DNA of 64,000 nucleotides from Berberis thunbergii (GCA_003290165.1 QNQO01010750.1:1-64000), one strand, 5' to 3'; shown: positions 12,132-25,343, counted from the first letter of the stretch. The notes: a model not told the origin generated them from the letters alone. Program-made: numbers and translations.

Positions 12132-15100
12132 CTTGACTTTCCATCTTCAGTTAGAGAAGCAAAACTATCCAAAGTAGCAGATTCACTTTGAGAAAATCTA
12201 CTTGCATCCAAATTTTTTGATGGCAAGTTGGCATTATTTTTACCTAATCCGTCTGGAAAAAACAATAGGTATTTGAGGACAAATGCCTGTATAACCAAGT
12301 AGAAATATGTAAGGCGTGTATCTTTGCAATAACCACTAAGTGGTCCTGAATTTAATAGCACTCTTTATAAAAGTATAACAAAGCACATGGAGATGAAAGT
12401 ATAACCAATAACAAATGATGTATGCCATGGAGATGAAACTCAAAATCAGAAGATTAACTCCACTACTATAAGTGTTCAGATTGCTCTGACAATGCCAAAA
12501 CATTTATTATTTTCACGTCGTATTAATTGTATATTATTTCAGGGGATGAGACAAGGTTTCTTAAACATTGTACAGCCATACATATTTGTTCATTGCATAT
12601 TATGTGGGAAATGTGATTTTTTGTTTTGTTTCAAAACTAAAATGTTCTTACTAGGGGTGCTCTTACTATAGAATGTAAATGACCATTGTCAAGGGCAATG
12701 TATGATTTCCCTCTACTATTTGTTAATCCATAGACTAAAGGAAATGTAAGTAATAAAGTATACCATGGAGTTAACCACAATATTAACTCCATTGCTAATA
12801 ATTGTTGAAATTTATGTTTTGAGAAAAGCCAAAACTTTTGTTATATTCTTATTAATATTAATGTACCATTTTTTGAGAAAAGCCAAAGCTTGCTTAGTTA
12901 ACATGTATGTTATTTAAACGGCGATTAATCCTTGAATATCTCACTATTGAAACGATACGATTCTTTAATTAATTGTTTGAATAATCTCTAGGCGAGTAAT
13001 TGGAGAGTAATAACGATTTTACGATTCAAATTCACGGATTAATCGGTCTATAACTATATGTTATAAATAAACTAGAAAGAAAAAAAATTTCCCTAACCAC
13101 ATTAATACTCTATTATAGGGCAGTACCAAGAGTGTGTGAAGAAGCACTGGTGGACAAAGGAGACAGGGGCAGTTGCCGCCTCAACTTTGAATTTCTTTTT
13201 AGTATATACCTAGCATTTCCTAAATTAAAAATAATCATACAGCTATAATAATAGTTCCATTCAGCAAATTCTATATAAAATGATTCGGCAGTGGTTTGTC
13301 ATTTAATAGCTTTTCCAATGACCCAGATTCAATCCTTATAGAACACAACATTTTTTGTTAATTGATACTAGTCGCATGTTCCCGCTACATGGGCAACTTT
13401 ATTTTTATTTTTAACTATTCACATGTCCAATATCCTTCATTTTATTTATGTCCATGAGTTTTGTTTGTTTTACTTTCTCTACATCCATGAGTTAAGTGCA
13501 TAATATGGTATTGTTAATTTACAAAATGTTGAATACTTAATGAAATTAAACTTAGTATCTTAAAAATAACAATGACATTAACAGTTCAATGAATAACATT
13601 TATTTTTCTTTCTTTCATATGGCATTGAACTGGAGATGATGATAACTGAAGTATAGTGCGGTACTCTACGGGAAGAAAGTTATCAAGAAAGTCAACAACG
13701 ACGACATACGAGACAATTAGGGTGATTACGACATTTTAAAGCAGAATTACTTAATAGTCAGCAATGACAGCTATGCACTTCCTACTTTAACCCCCCTCGC
13801 CTTGGTTTTCTGTGTTATTGGCATTTCAGACAAAAAAACAAAAATTTATGGGTGGTGTGGGGCAAGATTGGGATAGTATTTACATAAATATCAAATTTGG
13901 TAAAGGCATTTCTAAAAAAATTGGTAAGTGAATGAAGCGGTGGGTCCCTTCATCCAACTTTTGCTCCAAAAGAAGTGAGAAAAATTAAACAAATTGATCT
14001 AATTTACCATAATACCCCTAAAATTGAATAACAATTAGTTTGAAAATGTATAATTATGAATTGAAGAGGGCATTTTTGAAAAACGAAAAAGTTGTTCATG
14101 ACACACTAGCCTGTTCATCAGGGCAATGTTGGTTAAAAAAATTAGATATTTCTCTCCCTCACGTTGTTAGTAATAGATCAAGTTTACAACAAATACAATA
14201 GCAATTTATATATTTTTTTCATTTGAGTATCTACTTGATGTTATTAGAAACTTTTTATTAAATTCTCAGCCTTGGATAAGAAAAGTTATTGGCATTGCCA
14301 TTTCGCCCCCTGGACCAAAATCATGTTCCGCCTCTATGAGAGGCTACAAAGAAAAAAAATCAAAGACATATATGTAAAAAAATATCTATGATAAAAGATA
14401 AAAGCGACCAAAGGAAAATAGCAAAAAAATAAAAATATGGAAACCACACCTATATTTAACAATGAATTTTTAAATTTCTTTTAATTTACCTTAAATCGTC
14501 GTATCTTGTATGTGATATGTACTACTTCAATTTTCATTCATTTTCAATTTTTTTTCTTTTAGTAAACATATTTCTTAGAAGGATAGAGAAAATATGTTTG
14601 TAAAATACAGGCCGATTAATTCTGATTAATTTCATAACGCTCATGAATTGAGTATGGTCTGATTAACGATTTAACTATATAGGTTAACATTGTAAGAAAA
14701 ACCATACACATGATCACTGAATCATACTTACGAGATTTGTTTTTGTGCTCTCTTAAAACTAATTTTTTTAGTAGAGGCGGAGCTAGACATTTCATTTCCA
14801 TTACCTTACTGTAGAATATAAGTTGTAGAATGTAAGTGACCATTGACAAGGACAACATAGAGATTTGACTACTAAATTGCAAGCAGTTAATGCATTGACT
14901 TAAGAACATGCACGTAATCAAGTTAATCATTGTTTTATTGTTGCTCGAATGGCAACGAGAAACTCCCTCCTCACTAAATCCACCCTGGGTTCCAGAGAAA
15001 TTCATGATCCGTCAAGCTGTATATGTTGAAAAACAGACAAGAAAACAATTCCTACCTGTCTGTTCCTTGATTATCCTTGTGTAGGATGGCTCTTTGCTCT

Positions 15101-18100
15101 ATGGGTGCAATAAATCGCCCTCTTCAAAGCAGGTCCAGTGGTTCTGGGTCTTCACGAGAGCCAACAAGATCATGATGTTTATCAGATTCTGACTCATAGC
15201 ACCTGAGCAAAGGAATATAAGAAGACTCTCTTCCCTTTTGAAGTTCAGAGAATATTCTCCAATCCATTAGGAAGGATATCAGGTGAAGATACTCTCAAAA
15301 TTCGAGATTCAGGATTCAGCCAATAACCAAAACCTGGTATCTGAGTGCTTGGGTTGTGACTAGCTGACATTCGGTGGTTGAGAGTGAACATGGGGTGTTT
15401 ATCCGTTTATTCTAATCAGGAATGTGAGATATTTCACATTTATTCCATATTCAGAATGCTATCTAAAAGATAGCACTCTTCCATAGGATTCAAACCATGA
15501 TTAGGGATCAGAATCTAGCTTCAGAGATGGACTACTCTTTTAATCCTACTTGAGAGAAACAGACCCTAGAGGCTGTAGAAAACCGACTCCATAAGTTTCA
15601 ACACTCAATTGGATCTTAGTGGTTTTCCTCATTTGCCTAGAAACTCGACATCTTAGCCTCCCAACATGCAAGCAAAGATGAATATACAAGATAGTAATTC
15701 CTTTCCCATGCTCAATTTCAAACTAAAGGTAAAAAATATGTAATATTTGTGAAGTTACTTATTTACAACTCTAGGAAGTATCGATACTTCAAAAAATTCA
15801 TCGCCCGATGTCAGATACTGAAGCAGCTCCACAGCTCCGATGCGTGCCTGATGCGATCAATGGAGTGCCATATTTGGAGTGTAGGGCAGACACATACGGT
15901 CACCTCTCCCTCAAGAGGGCTTCGGCAGAGTGACCCACTGTCACCTCACCTCTCCTTTTCTCTCGTGTAGCTGAAGGGGGTTATCTGTTATTGTCTCTAA
16001 GGCGAAGGGGATTTATCTATTATGGTCTCTAAGGCGCCGTATCTAGGTTTGATTCATGGGTTCGAAGTTCCACCTTCCTCTCCCTCAATACCAGTCCTCC
16101 AATATGCGGATGACATTATCTTATGTATTGAGGCGTCTTTGGATGAAGTGTTAGCGATCAAAGACCTCCTGTGGTTTGGAGTTTGCTGGGGCCTGAAAGT
16201 GAACTTGTCTAAAATCTTAGTTGTTTGCTTGGTGATGTTCCAGAGATTGATAAGTGGGCTAATATCCTTGGTTGTAGAAAAACCACATTCCTTTGCATGT
16301 ATCCTGGGTTCCCTCTTGGAGGAAATTTCAAGAACACTAGGGTCTGGGAAGGTGTAGTAGAGAGAATCAGATGTACACTTGGTACTAGGAAGAAGAAGTA
16401 TACAGCCAATGCAGGCAGAGAGACACACTAATTAAGAGCACCATCTCTACTATTCTTGTACAAATAATGTCATTGTGTGTGATTCCTTCTCCTCGATTGC
16501 TTTAAGGTTCAACGGTGTATGAGGAACTTTTTTGGGAGACTACTCAATTGCTTTAAAGGTTCAACCGTGTCTGAGGAACTTTCTTTGGGAACTACTCCTT
16601 CAAGAAGATATCATTTACTGAACTGGAAAGAAGGTGTGCCAGAGATAGAGGGATTGGGGAATAGAAGAATCCGGGAATTTAACAAGCTTTGTTTTAAACT
16701 TCAGAGTGGATGAAGATATGGTATAAGACTTACGCCCTCTGGAGGAAAGCTATAGCTGCTAAGTATGGTGCCAAAGCTCGTGTTTGGTTCACTAGAGAAC
16801 CTAACTCCTCTTACGGGTGGTCCTTATGGAAGGGTATAATGAAGCAAAAGAAAGTCTCAACTCATGTTATCACATTCCAAGTGCATATAGGGAAGGGTTA
16901 AATTTTGGGATCACAAGTGATTGGGGAAACAACACTGGTAGAAAATTTCCCTGCCATTTACAATGTTTCAAGTAACAAGAAGGGCACAATTAGAAAATTC
17001 TGGGATAGCAGTTCACTAAGTTGGAGCTATCTGCTTTCAGCTTAGGAGGAACCTAATTGCTAGTTCCTACTGACCATATCGTAAAGATTCCAAATTTTCA
17101 GTTGAGTGGTATCATACTCTGGCACCTACATATATTTCCCCTCTAGATAACAGAGTTGGCAATTTGTATTGTTCATCTAGTCAAAGAAAGTTCCCCCAAG
17201 AGCTACTTTTCTGTTGTGGATTGTTCTTCATTGGCAACTTATAGCTAACAACATCATTAAGAGGGGCTCATCCTCCCCAATCATTGTGTGCTTTGAGGGC
17301 AAGCCGAAGAGTCCACTAATCATCTGATACTTAGTTGCCTCTAGCAGCCACCCTATGGTATAAAGTTCTTTCTGAATTTCACGTACAAGCTCCTATTGTA
17401 CCCTCTTTTTTGGCATGGGTGGAAACTTTAAAAGCATGCAGTAGAGCATTTCCAAGATTCACAAAGTTCGTAGATGGTCGGGAGAGGATGATTCATGTTG
17501 TAGCTTGGGTGGTTTGGAGAGAAATGAACAACCACGTATTTTTAGACATGTACAAGAGTCTAGTGGATAGAGATCAAAGCCACCTTTTGGTTGTGGGGGC
17601 AAAATTGTGACATGTTTAGAGATTCTATTCTTGTATGTTTAGTTGGGAGATCATAATTGACATTGGTAGCATATGATGTATGTTTTTGTGGGGAGGCTAG
17701 AGATTCTCCTTTTGGAGCCTCCCCCTATTTCCCGCTTCATAGCTAATACAATATTTTTGTTTTTCTGATATATAGGGTGGGGTGTGCACGGGTAGGCAGG
17801 CGGGCTGGCGGGCACGGGGGACGAGGTGTGGTTTGGCGGGGTGGCAAATACAGTCCAGTTTTTATCTTTTGCTTATGAGTAATGACTTATGGGATGTTTA
17901 TGAATTGTGAATCTATGATGCATTTAAGTTGAACAATTGGGTGTTTGTGATTATTTGTTTACAAATATAATAATTATGGGTTAATGATATTATTTTAGTA
18001 TCATGTCTTACCCGTACCCATGTCCCAGTTTTTGGAATGGAAATTTACTGTATCAGAACGTCCTTATGGTGTCCACATCCGCGCAATCCAGGATCAATTA

Positions 18101-20651
18101 GGTATAAGAACCAAAAATATCCCAGACAAAATAACAATGAAGAATCCATGTGTTGAATATAAAAACAAAAAGAGAAACACAATTTCTTATCTGAGAATCA
18201 GGAAATTGTGACCATACCTGAATGGTTGCTAAGACACCACAAGGGCCTCCTTCGTGTTGCACCAGGCCCATACATGTTTCTGGATCAGAGCTAAACCTAA
18301 AAGAACAATTACTAGTATCAATATATTAAAATAATAAAACTTTAAAGAAACCAAATTCACGATAAAGAAATAATCCTAAACATTAAAACTTCATTAGAAA
18401 AGCTGAAAGCACAGCATCATGTTTTAACCTAGTCAAATATTTGTTATCGAGGTTTGACGAAATCCACATGAGATTTGTTTCATACGAGATGAGTATGGGC
18501 ATAATAAATGTTTGAAAATTGGGCCTGAATGATGTCGATTTTATGGGCATCGTTACATCCAATAAAGCCAATAGTGTTCTTGAAATCTCCTTATATAATT
18601 TTGGATCTTTTGCTGGCCAACCTGGAGTGCTTTCTGTTGCCCTTCTATCTTTTCTTTTCATTAGTCATCCACTTTTCCCTAGTCAATAAAGTCGATCCTT
18701 GAAAAGAAAAGTCAGAGAGAGAGAGAGTTCAACAATCTAAAGCGACAATGACATGCTCGGTAGTTTATACCCTACTATTTAATCGTAGAAACACCTATAT
18801 GAGGTTGGGTAGCTTACACCCTATTCACATCACTCATTCAAGGAGCAAGTAGCATGTGAACCGATTACTACGCGAGGAATAAAAAAATTCGGGTGACTCA
18901 TCCCAGTAATGATTTTTTTTTAAATCAACTCCTAGTAACGCTTAATTAGTAAAAAGAACTATGTTGTCAGAGGCGCTGCAGAGGCGCCACTTTTTTCAAA
19001 AGGCGCCTTGCTAGCCTCGCCTCAAAACGACTTTTAGCACTTCATAGTGTTGTGGTGCTCCCCCTGAGGCGCTAGGTGGTGGGGCGCTTGGGACTCCAAT
19101 ATCACTTTTTTTTTCTTAATAAAAGAATAACTTAGGTTAATTGAAATTATTAACTACTTTATTTAATAACCTATTTAAATCACTAACTTTTAAAGAGATT
19201 TAGCCATTTGGGGAATGATGGAGATAAAAATGACGAAATTCACTAGGAGATAAAAAAAAAATTTCATTCTAGCAGGGATTTGATGTCAAAGGCGCTAGGA
19301 AACCCTCATTGTGCTCCATGCCTCTGACAACATAGAATGTCAATAAATTCAATATATATCAATCCATATCATAAATTTCTAAGTTACTAAGTGCATATGA
19401 AATGATATAAGTGGAGCTGGGGAGTAGCAAGCAAAAAGGGCCTGCAACAACATAGAGAGCAATCCCCTTATCTTGTTTTGTCCCACCTTATTTATTGTTT
19501 TTCCCTGTTTTTAGGGTTTGGGTAAAAATACTAGAAAAAAGGGAAAACGAGTTGGACCGAGTACTCGGCCGAGTAATTACAATTACTTACCATCTCACAT
19601 ATTCTGAGTATCGATTTTAGTTCCATGGTTCTCTAGCAATTAGGGAGTTATTGTAGACTACTTGTCGAGTAAATTACTTAGATATGAGGTTCTTTGGGTC
19701 ATTTTTCCATAAATTATCTTTATTAACATAAAATGAGGAGAGGCAAGGTGACTTTGAGTAGTCTTTTGATGAATCTTTTCTTTGCCTTTTCAGTTGAAAT
19801 TGCTTAAGGTGATTTTCTTACTGGCATCATATGTCATTCACAGGGACACATAGCTAGGAAAAAAACAACCCAAATTTCAAATGTGTGGAAACAATAATGG
19901 AGTGCTTAATTGTGTACATCATAGCAATTCTATGGGTATAGGAGCTTGGTAACCATAGCATAAGGAATGTCAACCTTGAAGATATTTATGAGAAGTAGGA
20001 TGCTAAGCAAAGTGTTTAATAACTTATAAATCATTTGATGGGGATTTGGTATGATAGCATGAATTGATGTATCCCAAAGTCATCAGCATTCCTCAACTCA
20101 TCAAGCACAACAGCTGGCGAAGTGTTATCACACTATCCAAGTCGAAATTTCTTCAAAAACTACAACATTTAAATGGGCATACTAAATTTACAACTATTTT
20201 AGTAATGTAAGCAGACCAACCTTATACCCTGGTTAGTCCACTGCGAAAGAATCTCCTTGGAAACGGCACTCCCAAAGACCATAGTGAACAACTGATTTGC
20301 ATCATTGGGAGACAACTCTTCTCCTCCTGAAGAACTCAACCCCACTTTCCTCTCCTCCACCTGCTCTTTCTCTCTCACCACCGCTACCGCAGAATCCTTC
20401 TTTTCAACCCATACAGGCACAGGAACGGAAACAGCCTTCTTCTCTACCTTCACTGGAGAACTCAAAATCCTCCTCTCTGCCGCAGCGGCCATGAGTTCCC
20501 TCTGCTCTCTCCGAGCCCTCGCCTCGGGAAACTCTTGCGGAGTTGGGAGGTTTTGAGTCCCCTCTGCTGGCTTGCTCCTCTTGGGCTCCGGTGGAGAGTG
20601 GAGACTCATCCGCAACGCCATTCGCAAGTCCTCCTCTTCGTGATCCGCCAT
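12132..20651 (-). CDS. MINDY/FAM188-type deubiquitinase, first three exons (partial gene)
   Basis: Three minus-strand exons join in frame: 20221-20651, 18218-18296 and 12132-12286, giving 221 residues without a stop. The start at 20651 was chosen because MADHEEEDLRMALRMSL matches the usual N-terminus; an in-frame upstream Met lies at 20699. Residues about 4-16 look like a ubiquitin-interacting motif. The middle of exon 1 is a charged, Ala-rich linker. Exon 2 holds LVQHEGGPCGVLATIQ, the MINDY catalytic motif, with Cys163 as the expected nucleophile and Gln157 nearby. Exon 3 continues AFVLKYLLFFPDGLGK. Enzymes of this family cleave (mostly K48-linked) ubiquitin chains. Intron 1 (1.9 kb) contains a foldback element and intron 2 (5.9 kb) a LINE on the opposite strand. 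The exon after 12132, with the rest of the catalytic domain including its His, was not found down to base 1. The gene either continues beyond the window or has been truncated. Confidence 0.88.
13153..14336. mobile_element. Possible decayed hAT element in MINDY intron 2
   Basis: Left CACTGGTGGACAAAGGAGAC followed by AGGGGC, and right GCCCCCTGGACCAAAATC followed by ATGTTCCGCCTC, resemble degenerate inverted ends of the CAGTGGCGGA type. No target duplication could be shown. Listed tentatively. Confidence 0.3.
15749..17610 (+). pseudogene. Degenerate LINE ORF2 (reverse transcriptase to C-terminus)
   Basis: Several plus-strand frames line up as one broken LINE ORF2. At about 15890-15960 SRGLRQSDPLSPHLSF matches reverse transcriptase motif RGLRQGDPLSP. 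At about 16100 LQYADDIILC contains the YADD catalytic motif. Near 16710-16860 IWYKTYALWRKAIAAKYG leads to the region before the zinc-binding domain, and about 17500-17530 gives VVAWVVWREMNNHVFLD, the C-terminal motif. Frameshifts and stops separate these blocks. The element lies in intron 2 of the MINDY gene, on the opposite strand to it, and explains much of that intron's length. Confidence 0.85.
18959..19335. mobile_element. Short foldback/MITE element with 16-bp inverted ends, in MINDY intron 1
   Basis: CTATGTTGTCAGAGGC at 18959 is exactly complementary to GCCTCTGACAACATAG ending at 19335. The subterminal part is GC-rich (GGCGCTGCAGAGGCGCC) and the centre AT-rich. No target duplication is obvious outside the repeat, so the superfamily is uncertain. 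Confidence 0.8.
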
Positions 20652-20880
20652 AATTAACCCTCCACAATCAACTTCAAAATTATCTCCTTTTCTCTCCAAA
20701 CGTCAAAAACTCGACATCGAAATCTAGGGTTCCGTGAAGAGAATTTCGAACAATTGAATCTGAAACAGAGGAGATGGAACAATTGAAACCTTTTACAAAG
20801 ACAGATAATTTCGACAGAGAAAAGAAGAGGAACACTGAAAGAAAACCTAACCCCTAATGACTATGACATTGAAATCATTT
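20652..20880 (-). promoter_or_regulatory. 5' leader and proximal upstream region of the MINDY gene
   Basis: Upstream of the start at 20651 the minus strand is rich in CT and TTC and includes a TAGGGTTT-like telo-box string close to AGGGGTTAGGTTTTC near 20845. Such motifs are common in plant housekeeping promoters and 5' leaders. No TATA box was identified with confidence. Confidence 0.35.
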
Positions 20881-21410
20881 TCTTCTTCATTCATACTTGT
20901 TACACACAACCGGAAACTCCAAGTCCGTTCGGTCTCCAACTCTGATAAATATGTTCACGTCATAAATGTGTTTTGTGGAATATGTTCACGTCAGAAATGT
21001 GTTTTGTGGAATGACTGTTGTGTCCTACTGGTCGTAAGTGGTGAGTTCAAAGGTTCGAGGGATTGTAAGGAGTATTTTGGGAAAGAATCTTTTAATGTCT
21101 CTCTTGAGAAGTATACTAATAGAATTGCTCATACTAATAACAACAGAAGTGGGTGTTTTTGCTCATACTAATAACAACAGGAGTGGGTGTTGTTTTTTTC
21201 AAAGTAAAGCGAAGCACATGGGACTAGAGGATGTTGTAGATGCTATCAGAGGAGTGGAGAATTAATGACCATTTGTCATCTTGGTTCAAATGCCCATCCC
21301 GCCATTAGCATGCGAAAGATCTGAGATATATCACATTAAAAAGTTTACGCATCTGAAGGCACTGTTAATGAATTGATTCAGATATGCTAAGGAAAACACC
21401 GAGATCAGAT

Positions 21411-22274
21411 CAGGCACGGATGTCGAGGCAAGTGGGGGCTAGCTCCTATTGACTTTTGATATATATATTTTTTAATTTATTTGTCCCGCAATTAGTTTTT
21501 TTATTTGTCCTTCTATTCTCACTTTTCACTTCAACTAGGACTTCATCCTTCAAATAATGTACATATTAAGTTCAAACTCTAAAAGAGATAGAGGTTAAAT
21601 CCCTCAAATATTTTAAAGAACATAAATTCTAGCTGGCCTGAGAAACCAGCGTGGTTTCCCTGCCTGGTGTATTTTTGCCCCCCTCTTTAAACACATACTC
21701 CAAAAAGGTGTTTTAAAGAGGGGGGCAAAAATATATTTTCGCCCTCCCAGGCAGGGAAATCAAACTGGTTTCCCAGGTCAGCTAGAATTGCTCCTCAAAA
21801 AAACCAAAATCCACAGTTTCTTTTTCACACTCCATTGATTGGATAAGATGAGGGAAACTCCCATATTTCATCATCTTCAAAGATCTATAACTATTGAGTT
21901 ATTTGAGCTCATCTTCACAAGATCCAGTATGATCCAAACCACCTTATTCTTCTTCTTCTAGGTACCAGATGCCTTCATTAATCACTGTGTTGGTCATCTC
22001 CACAAAAAAATCGTAAACAACCCAATCTCGTCCTCATTTTCTTCATGTAGTAGTAATCAACGATTCAAACCCTTCTCTTCTGTTGTGTTTCTAGAAGTAG
22101 TAATCATCTTCAATGAATATGGTAGCAATCATCTTCAATGATTGTCTTTGTTGTACTCCCCTTTTTGCTATATTTAAAAAAAAATTCATGTTAAAGTAAC
22201 TAATTTTTATATTATATTTAATTAATTATGACATCACTTTGCCCCCCTCAACAAAAATCCTGGCTCCGTCACTG
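21411..22274. mobile_element. Probable non-autonomous hAT element (864 bp)
   Basis: The left end CAGGCACGGATGTCGAGG and the complement of the right end, CAGTGACGGAGCCAGG, are imperfect inverted repeats of the common plant CAGTGGCGGAGCC type, each followed by a G run. Flanking GATCAGAT (21403-21410) and GATCTCAT (22275-22282) match at 6 of 8 positions, as expected for an old hAT duplication. There is no transposase. A 165-bp foldback lies inside it. Confidence 0.65.
21625..21789. repeat. 165-bp foldback (large imperfect hairpin)
   Basis: AATTCTAGCTGGCCTGAG on the left pairs with the right side ending GGTCAGCTAGAATT. The arms share GTTTCCCTGCCTGG and TTTTTGCCCCCCTCTTTAAA with their complements, so nearly the whole segment folds on itself with a short loop near 21700. 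It is probably a separate MITE nested in the surrounding hAT element. Confidence 0.85.
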
Positions 22275-22282
22275 GATCTCAT

Positions 22283-24045
22283 CGACTCCAACGGTGGTGT
22301 ATGTTATAAGTTTTATAGTACATATGATTGCACAAATTTTAGGAAGCCGAATGGCTTTTTTTAGAAGCTATGTGCACCTAAACCTTCTAAAATGTTTGGT
22401 TGAGTGGTAAAACTCAATAGCTTGCACAGTTAATTCGTTTATACATAAAATGTAATAAAATCAATATAGGGTTTTACATGTATATGGCTATACTATGTAT
22501 AATTAAGTTTGTACTATACAAAAATCTTTGGGAATAACCATAAATGTTGTCTTATAAGCCCAAACCTCATCCAACCAAGCCTAGATCAGGCCCTACTTGT
22601 ATCATGAAGTTTTCCTTTGTCTTTACCAATCAAGTTATCTAACGAAATATACAATTAAGAAAATAAGAGTTACCTTGAAATGACCTTATGAGATAACCAT
22701 ACTTGCATGAAGATAACTATTAGAGAGAGATATATATAGACAATGGACACTATGACGCATACATCGTGGGTTATGTCACAGGTTTCTTAAAAGGCGGTAC
22801 ACGGTCACTCGTAGGTTCAGTTTGTGAATTTTGTTATCTGAGAAGTAAAGAATAGTCAAAATTACGATGACCAAGCTGAAAAGCAAGACACGCACAAGCC
22901 TGAATCAACTAAGAAGAAGAAGATTCGAGGCATTGGAAATAGAATAGCAAGTGAAAACCTATCAAATCGACAAATCTTAGAAAATGGCAAGATCATGTAA
23001 CCAACCCAACTTTTCTTGACTAATTAGACAGTTCAACATAAAAAATAGTCATTTTAAACCTGGTATTTGGAGTAATTAATTATGGTAGTGCAGATTTGAA
23101 AAATTACTCTCCTATTTAAGGAAAGACACATCTTCATTGGAAGTCATCTCTCAATGGACACACCTAGAGTTCAAAAGGAAGGGAGAGAGGTAAAAAAAAA
23201 AAGGTTGAAAGAGGTTTGTTAGTGGGTTAAGACTCCATTGGAGAGTTAGGGTAGATTCAACCTATCCACCTTACCTTAGAAAGTGAAACCACAATAACCC
23301 ACAATCAACTTCGAATGAGGAAGTGATTGTAATGAGTTATTGAGATTCTCAAAAGACATAGTGTCAACCCATGAGAGGAATCTTAAAACTTCTCAATCCA
23401 ATCCCTTACACAAGTGTAATGTGACCTTACGAGGTCGTGAAGTAGTTTCGATAAAGGATTTTTCAGTGGAGTGTTCTTTGTTATCTAGTCCATGTTTGAA
23501 TTCAGTAAATGAGCACATGGAGCCTTGACGCCCTTTCAATGAGACTAGCCAACCAAATTCAATCAAACTTCAGTGTGGGTAAACCTCGTAAAATATGCGT
23601 CTTTTGACTTGCATCTTCTTATAATTTGCAATTTACCTCCATTTCATATCTATTGATTGAGTACCTTATATTCTTGAACGAATCATTTACTCATATGTAA
23701 ACCTCAACCGATTTGGAGATTTTACCCTTTTTGTGTTTGAAGACTTCCAACCGAATTGGGCCATATGTTTGGTGTTCAAAACACTATGTTTGAACTGCCC
23801 TTAATTTTTTAGACCTTTTACTCGAGCCAAATCAAAGTTCTAATAACTCTAAATTTGGGCAAGTTTTGATCAGCCAATATCTACAATCAACCATATTATA
23901 CCACATTCTAACTTCCTTTTAATTGTTTGTCATGTTTAGACTATTAACCTCCTTTTAGTTGTTTAGGTCACTTTCACCAAACATTTACTTCAAGTCAATT
24001 GAATAACTATATTTGCAGAAAAAAAAAAGTTGACCCATTACTAGC
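22283..24045. other. Gene-free spacer
   Basis: No recognisable exon, repeat or element end was found on either strand. Open frames are short and without domains. Confidence 0.5.
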
Positions 24046-24479
24046 TAAGAGCATCCTCAATAATGCAAAGGATTAGTCAGGTCTCACCATGTTTTTTCTC
24101 TTACATGGCACGTCACACCCCTACGCAGGCTTTGCGTACTAGCACCCGTCACCAATAACCAACATGAAAACAAGTTGAAAAAAAGGGTCATGTGACAGTC
24201 AAGCGAAACCCCTTTTTCAACCATTATTTCTATTCCCAAACTATTTCTTATTTTGTTTTCAGCGAACTCACTCAACAACAAAGTTTTGTCTCTCTTTTAA
24301 CAACCGAACCTAATCACATTTCCATTGTGATTTCTTCTTTGTTTGTAATAAAAAATCTCCCTTTTTTATCCGTTCTTTTTGTTAGAATCACATATTTGAT
24401 ACCCCTTTCTCTGTTTACCAATTAAGCTTCCTTTGAACTTATTTTTATTAGAGCGCACCAAGTATTTGTTAAAATGTCA

Positions 24480-24788
24480 AATACGAATTAAACTAAAAAA
24501 TGGTTACAACAAGATATTATGAAGCCTTTGTATCGAGGTTTGGATTCAAATTCATTGATGACATGCTTGATGAATAGGAATAATTTTATTGAAAGCAATT
24601 GCAATTGGTTCAAGCAACCAATTTGTCAATGAAAGCCATTGAATCACTAATGTTCAACCACATAAAATAGTTTGGTTACCACATGTAAAGCTCAAGGAGT
24701 ATATAATGATTATTTCAGTAATAATCTCATCTTCGACGATGATTACTTTAGAAGGCTATTTCGAATGACATTGTTGTTGTTTTATTGG
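24480..24788 (+). pseudogene. Harbinger transposase-like fragment (N-terminal part)
   Basis: On the plus strand the end of this block reads YNDYFSNNLIFDDDYFRRLFRM, reproducing the N-terminal signature of plant HARBI1/ALP1-like transposases (YNDYF-S/A-x-NP-x-Y then FRRRFRM). Upstream the frame is broken by stops. It is cut off at about 24789 by the LTR of a Ty3 element. The nuclease domain is absent; only the C-terminus reappears beyond 43869. Confidence 0.65.
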
Positions 24789-25174
24789 CTTCCTAAAATT
24801 TCTACGCTTAGAAAACACTTTAAACCATGAACTAAAAAAAACTAAAGAAAATGAAAAAAATGCTGCTCTTGAAAATGAAACGATTGAAAGTGTTTATTGA
24901 ATAATTCCAAATGAATACCTTAGGTACTTATTTATAGGTTGAATAGAAAACAATAGGATGAACGTGAACCACTGAAAATGCATGTGGTACAATCCTCCAT
25001 GTGCATAAACCTAAACTTGAGGGATCAATAAGGATCACCAAAAACAAATGTGGTAGAATCCTCCATGTGCATTACGACCTAAACATTGCGGATACATGAG
25101 GATAACTGAAAGGCCATGTGGTACAATCCATCATGTGCTCAATAATTGTAATACTGGATGATCCACCTGGATCA
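24789..25174 (-). repeat. 3' LTR of the outer Ty3/gypsy element
   Basis: Shares long stretches such as GAACCACTGAAAATGCATG and CTGGATGATCCACCTGGATC with 43475-43868. Beyond 25174 the similarity ends and an AG-rich minus-strand stretch (AAAAATGAGAGCC) suits a polypurine tract. The outer (24.79 kb) border is approximate because the ends have diverged. Confidence 0.8.
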
Positions 25175-25343
25175 AGGCTCTCATTTTTAAAAGCATAAAG
25201 CATTTGTTAAAGTTAAAACTACTCCAAATTAGGAAACTCTCAAGTTCCCTTCTATTTGTTAAACCATTTGGACTTACGCGGTAACTAACTCTTCTTCCCA
25301 ACTTGATAAGAGTATATATTTTCGTGCCTAGTTTCTGTAACCT

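Noticed and set aside
14616..15005. 129-residue minus-strand open frame in the MINDY intron
   Set aside because: No recognisable domain or splice context; composition looks like transposon-derived intron sequence.
16054..16428. 124-residue minus-strand open frame
   Set aside because: It is the antisense of the LINE reverse transcriptase block containing the YADD motif on the plus strand.
20297..20667. Overlapping open frames in exon 1 of the MINDY gene
   Set aside because: Shadow frames of the Ala/Ser/Pro-rich MINDY coding sequence.
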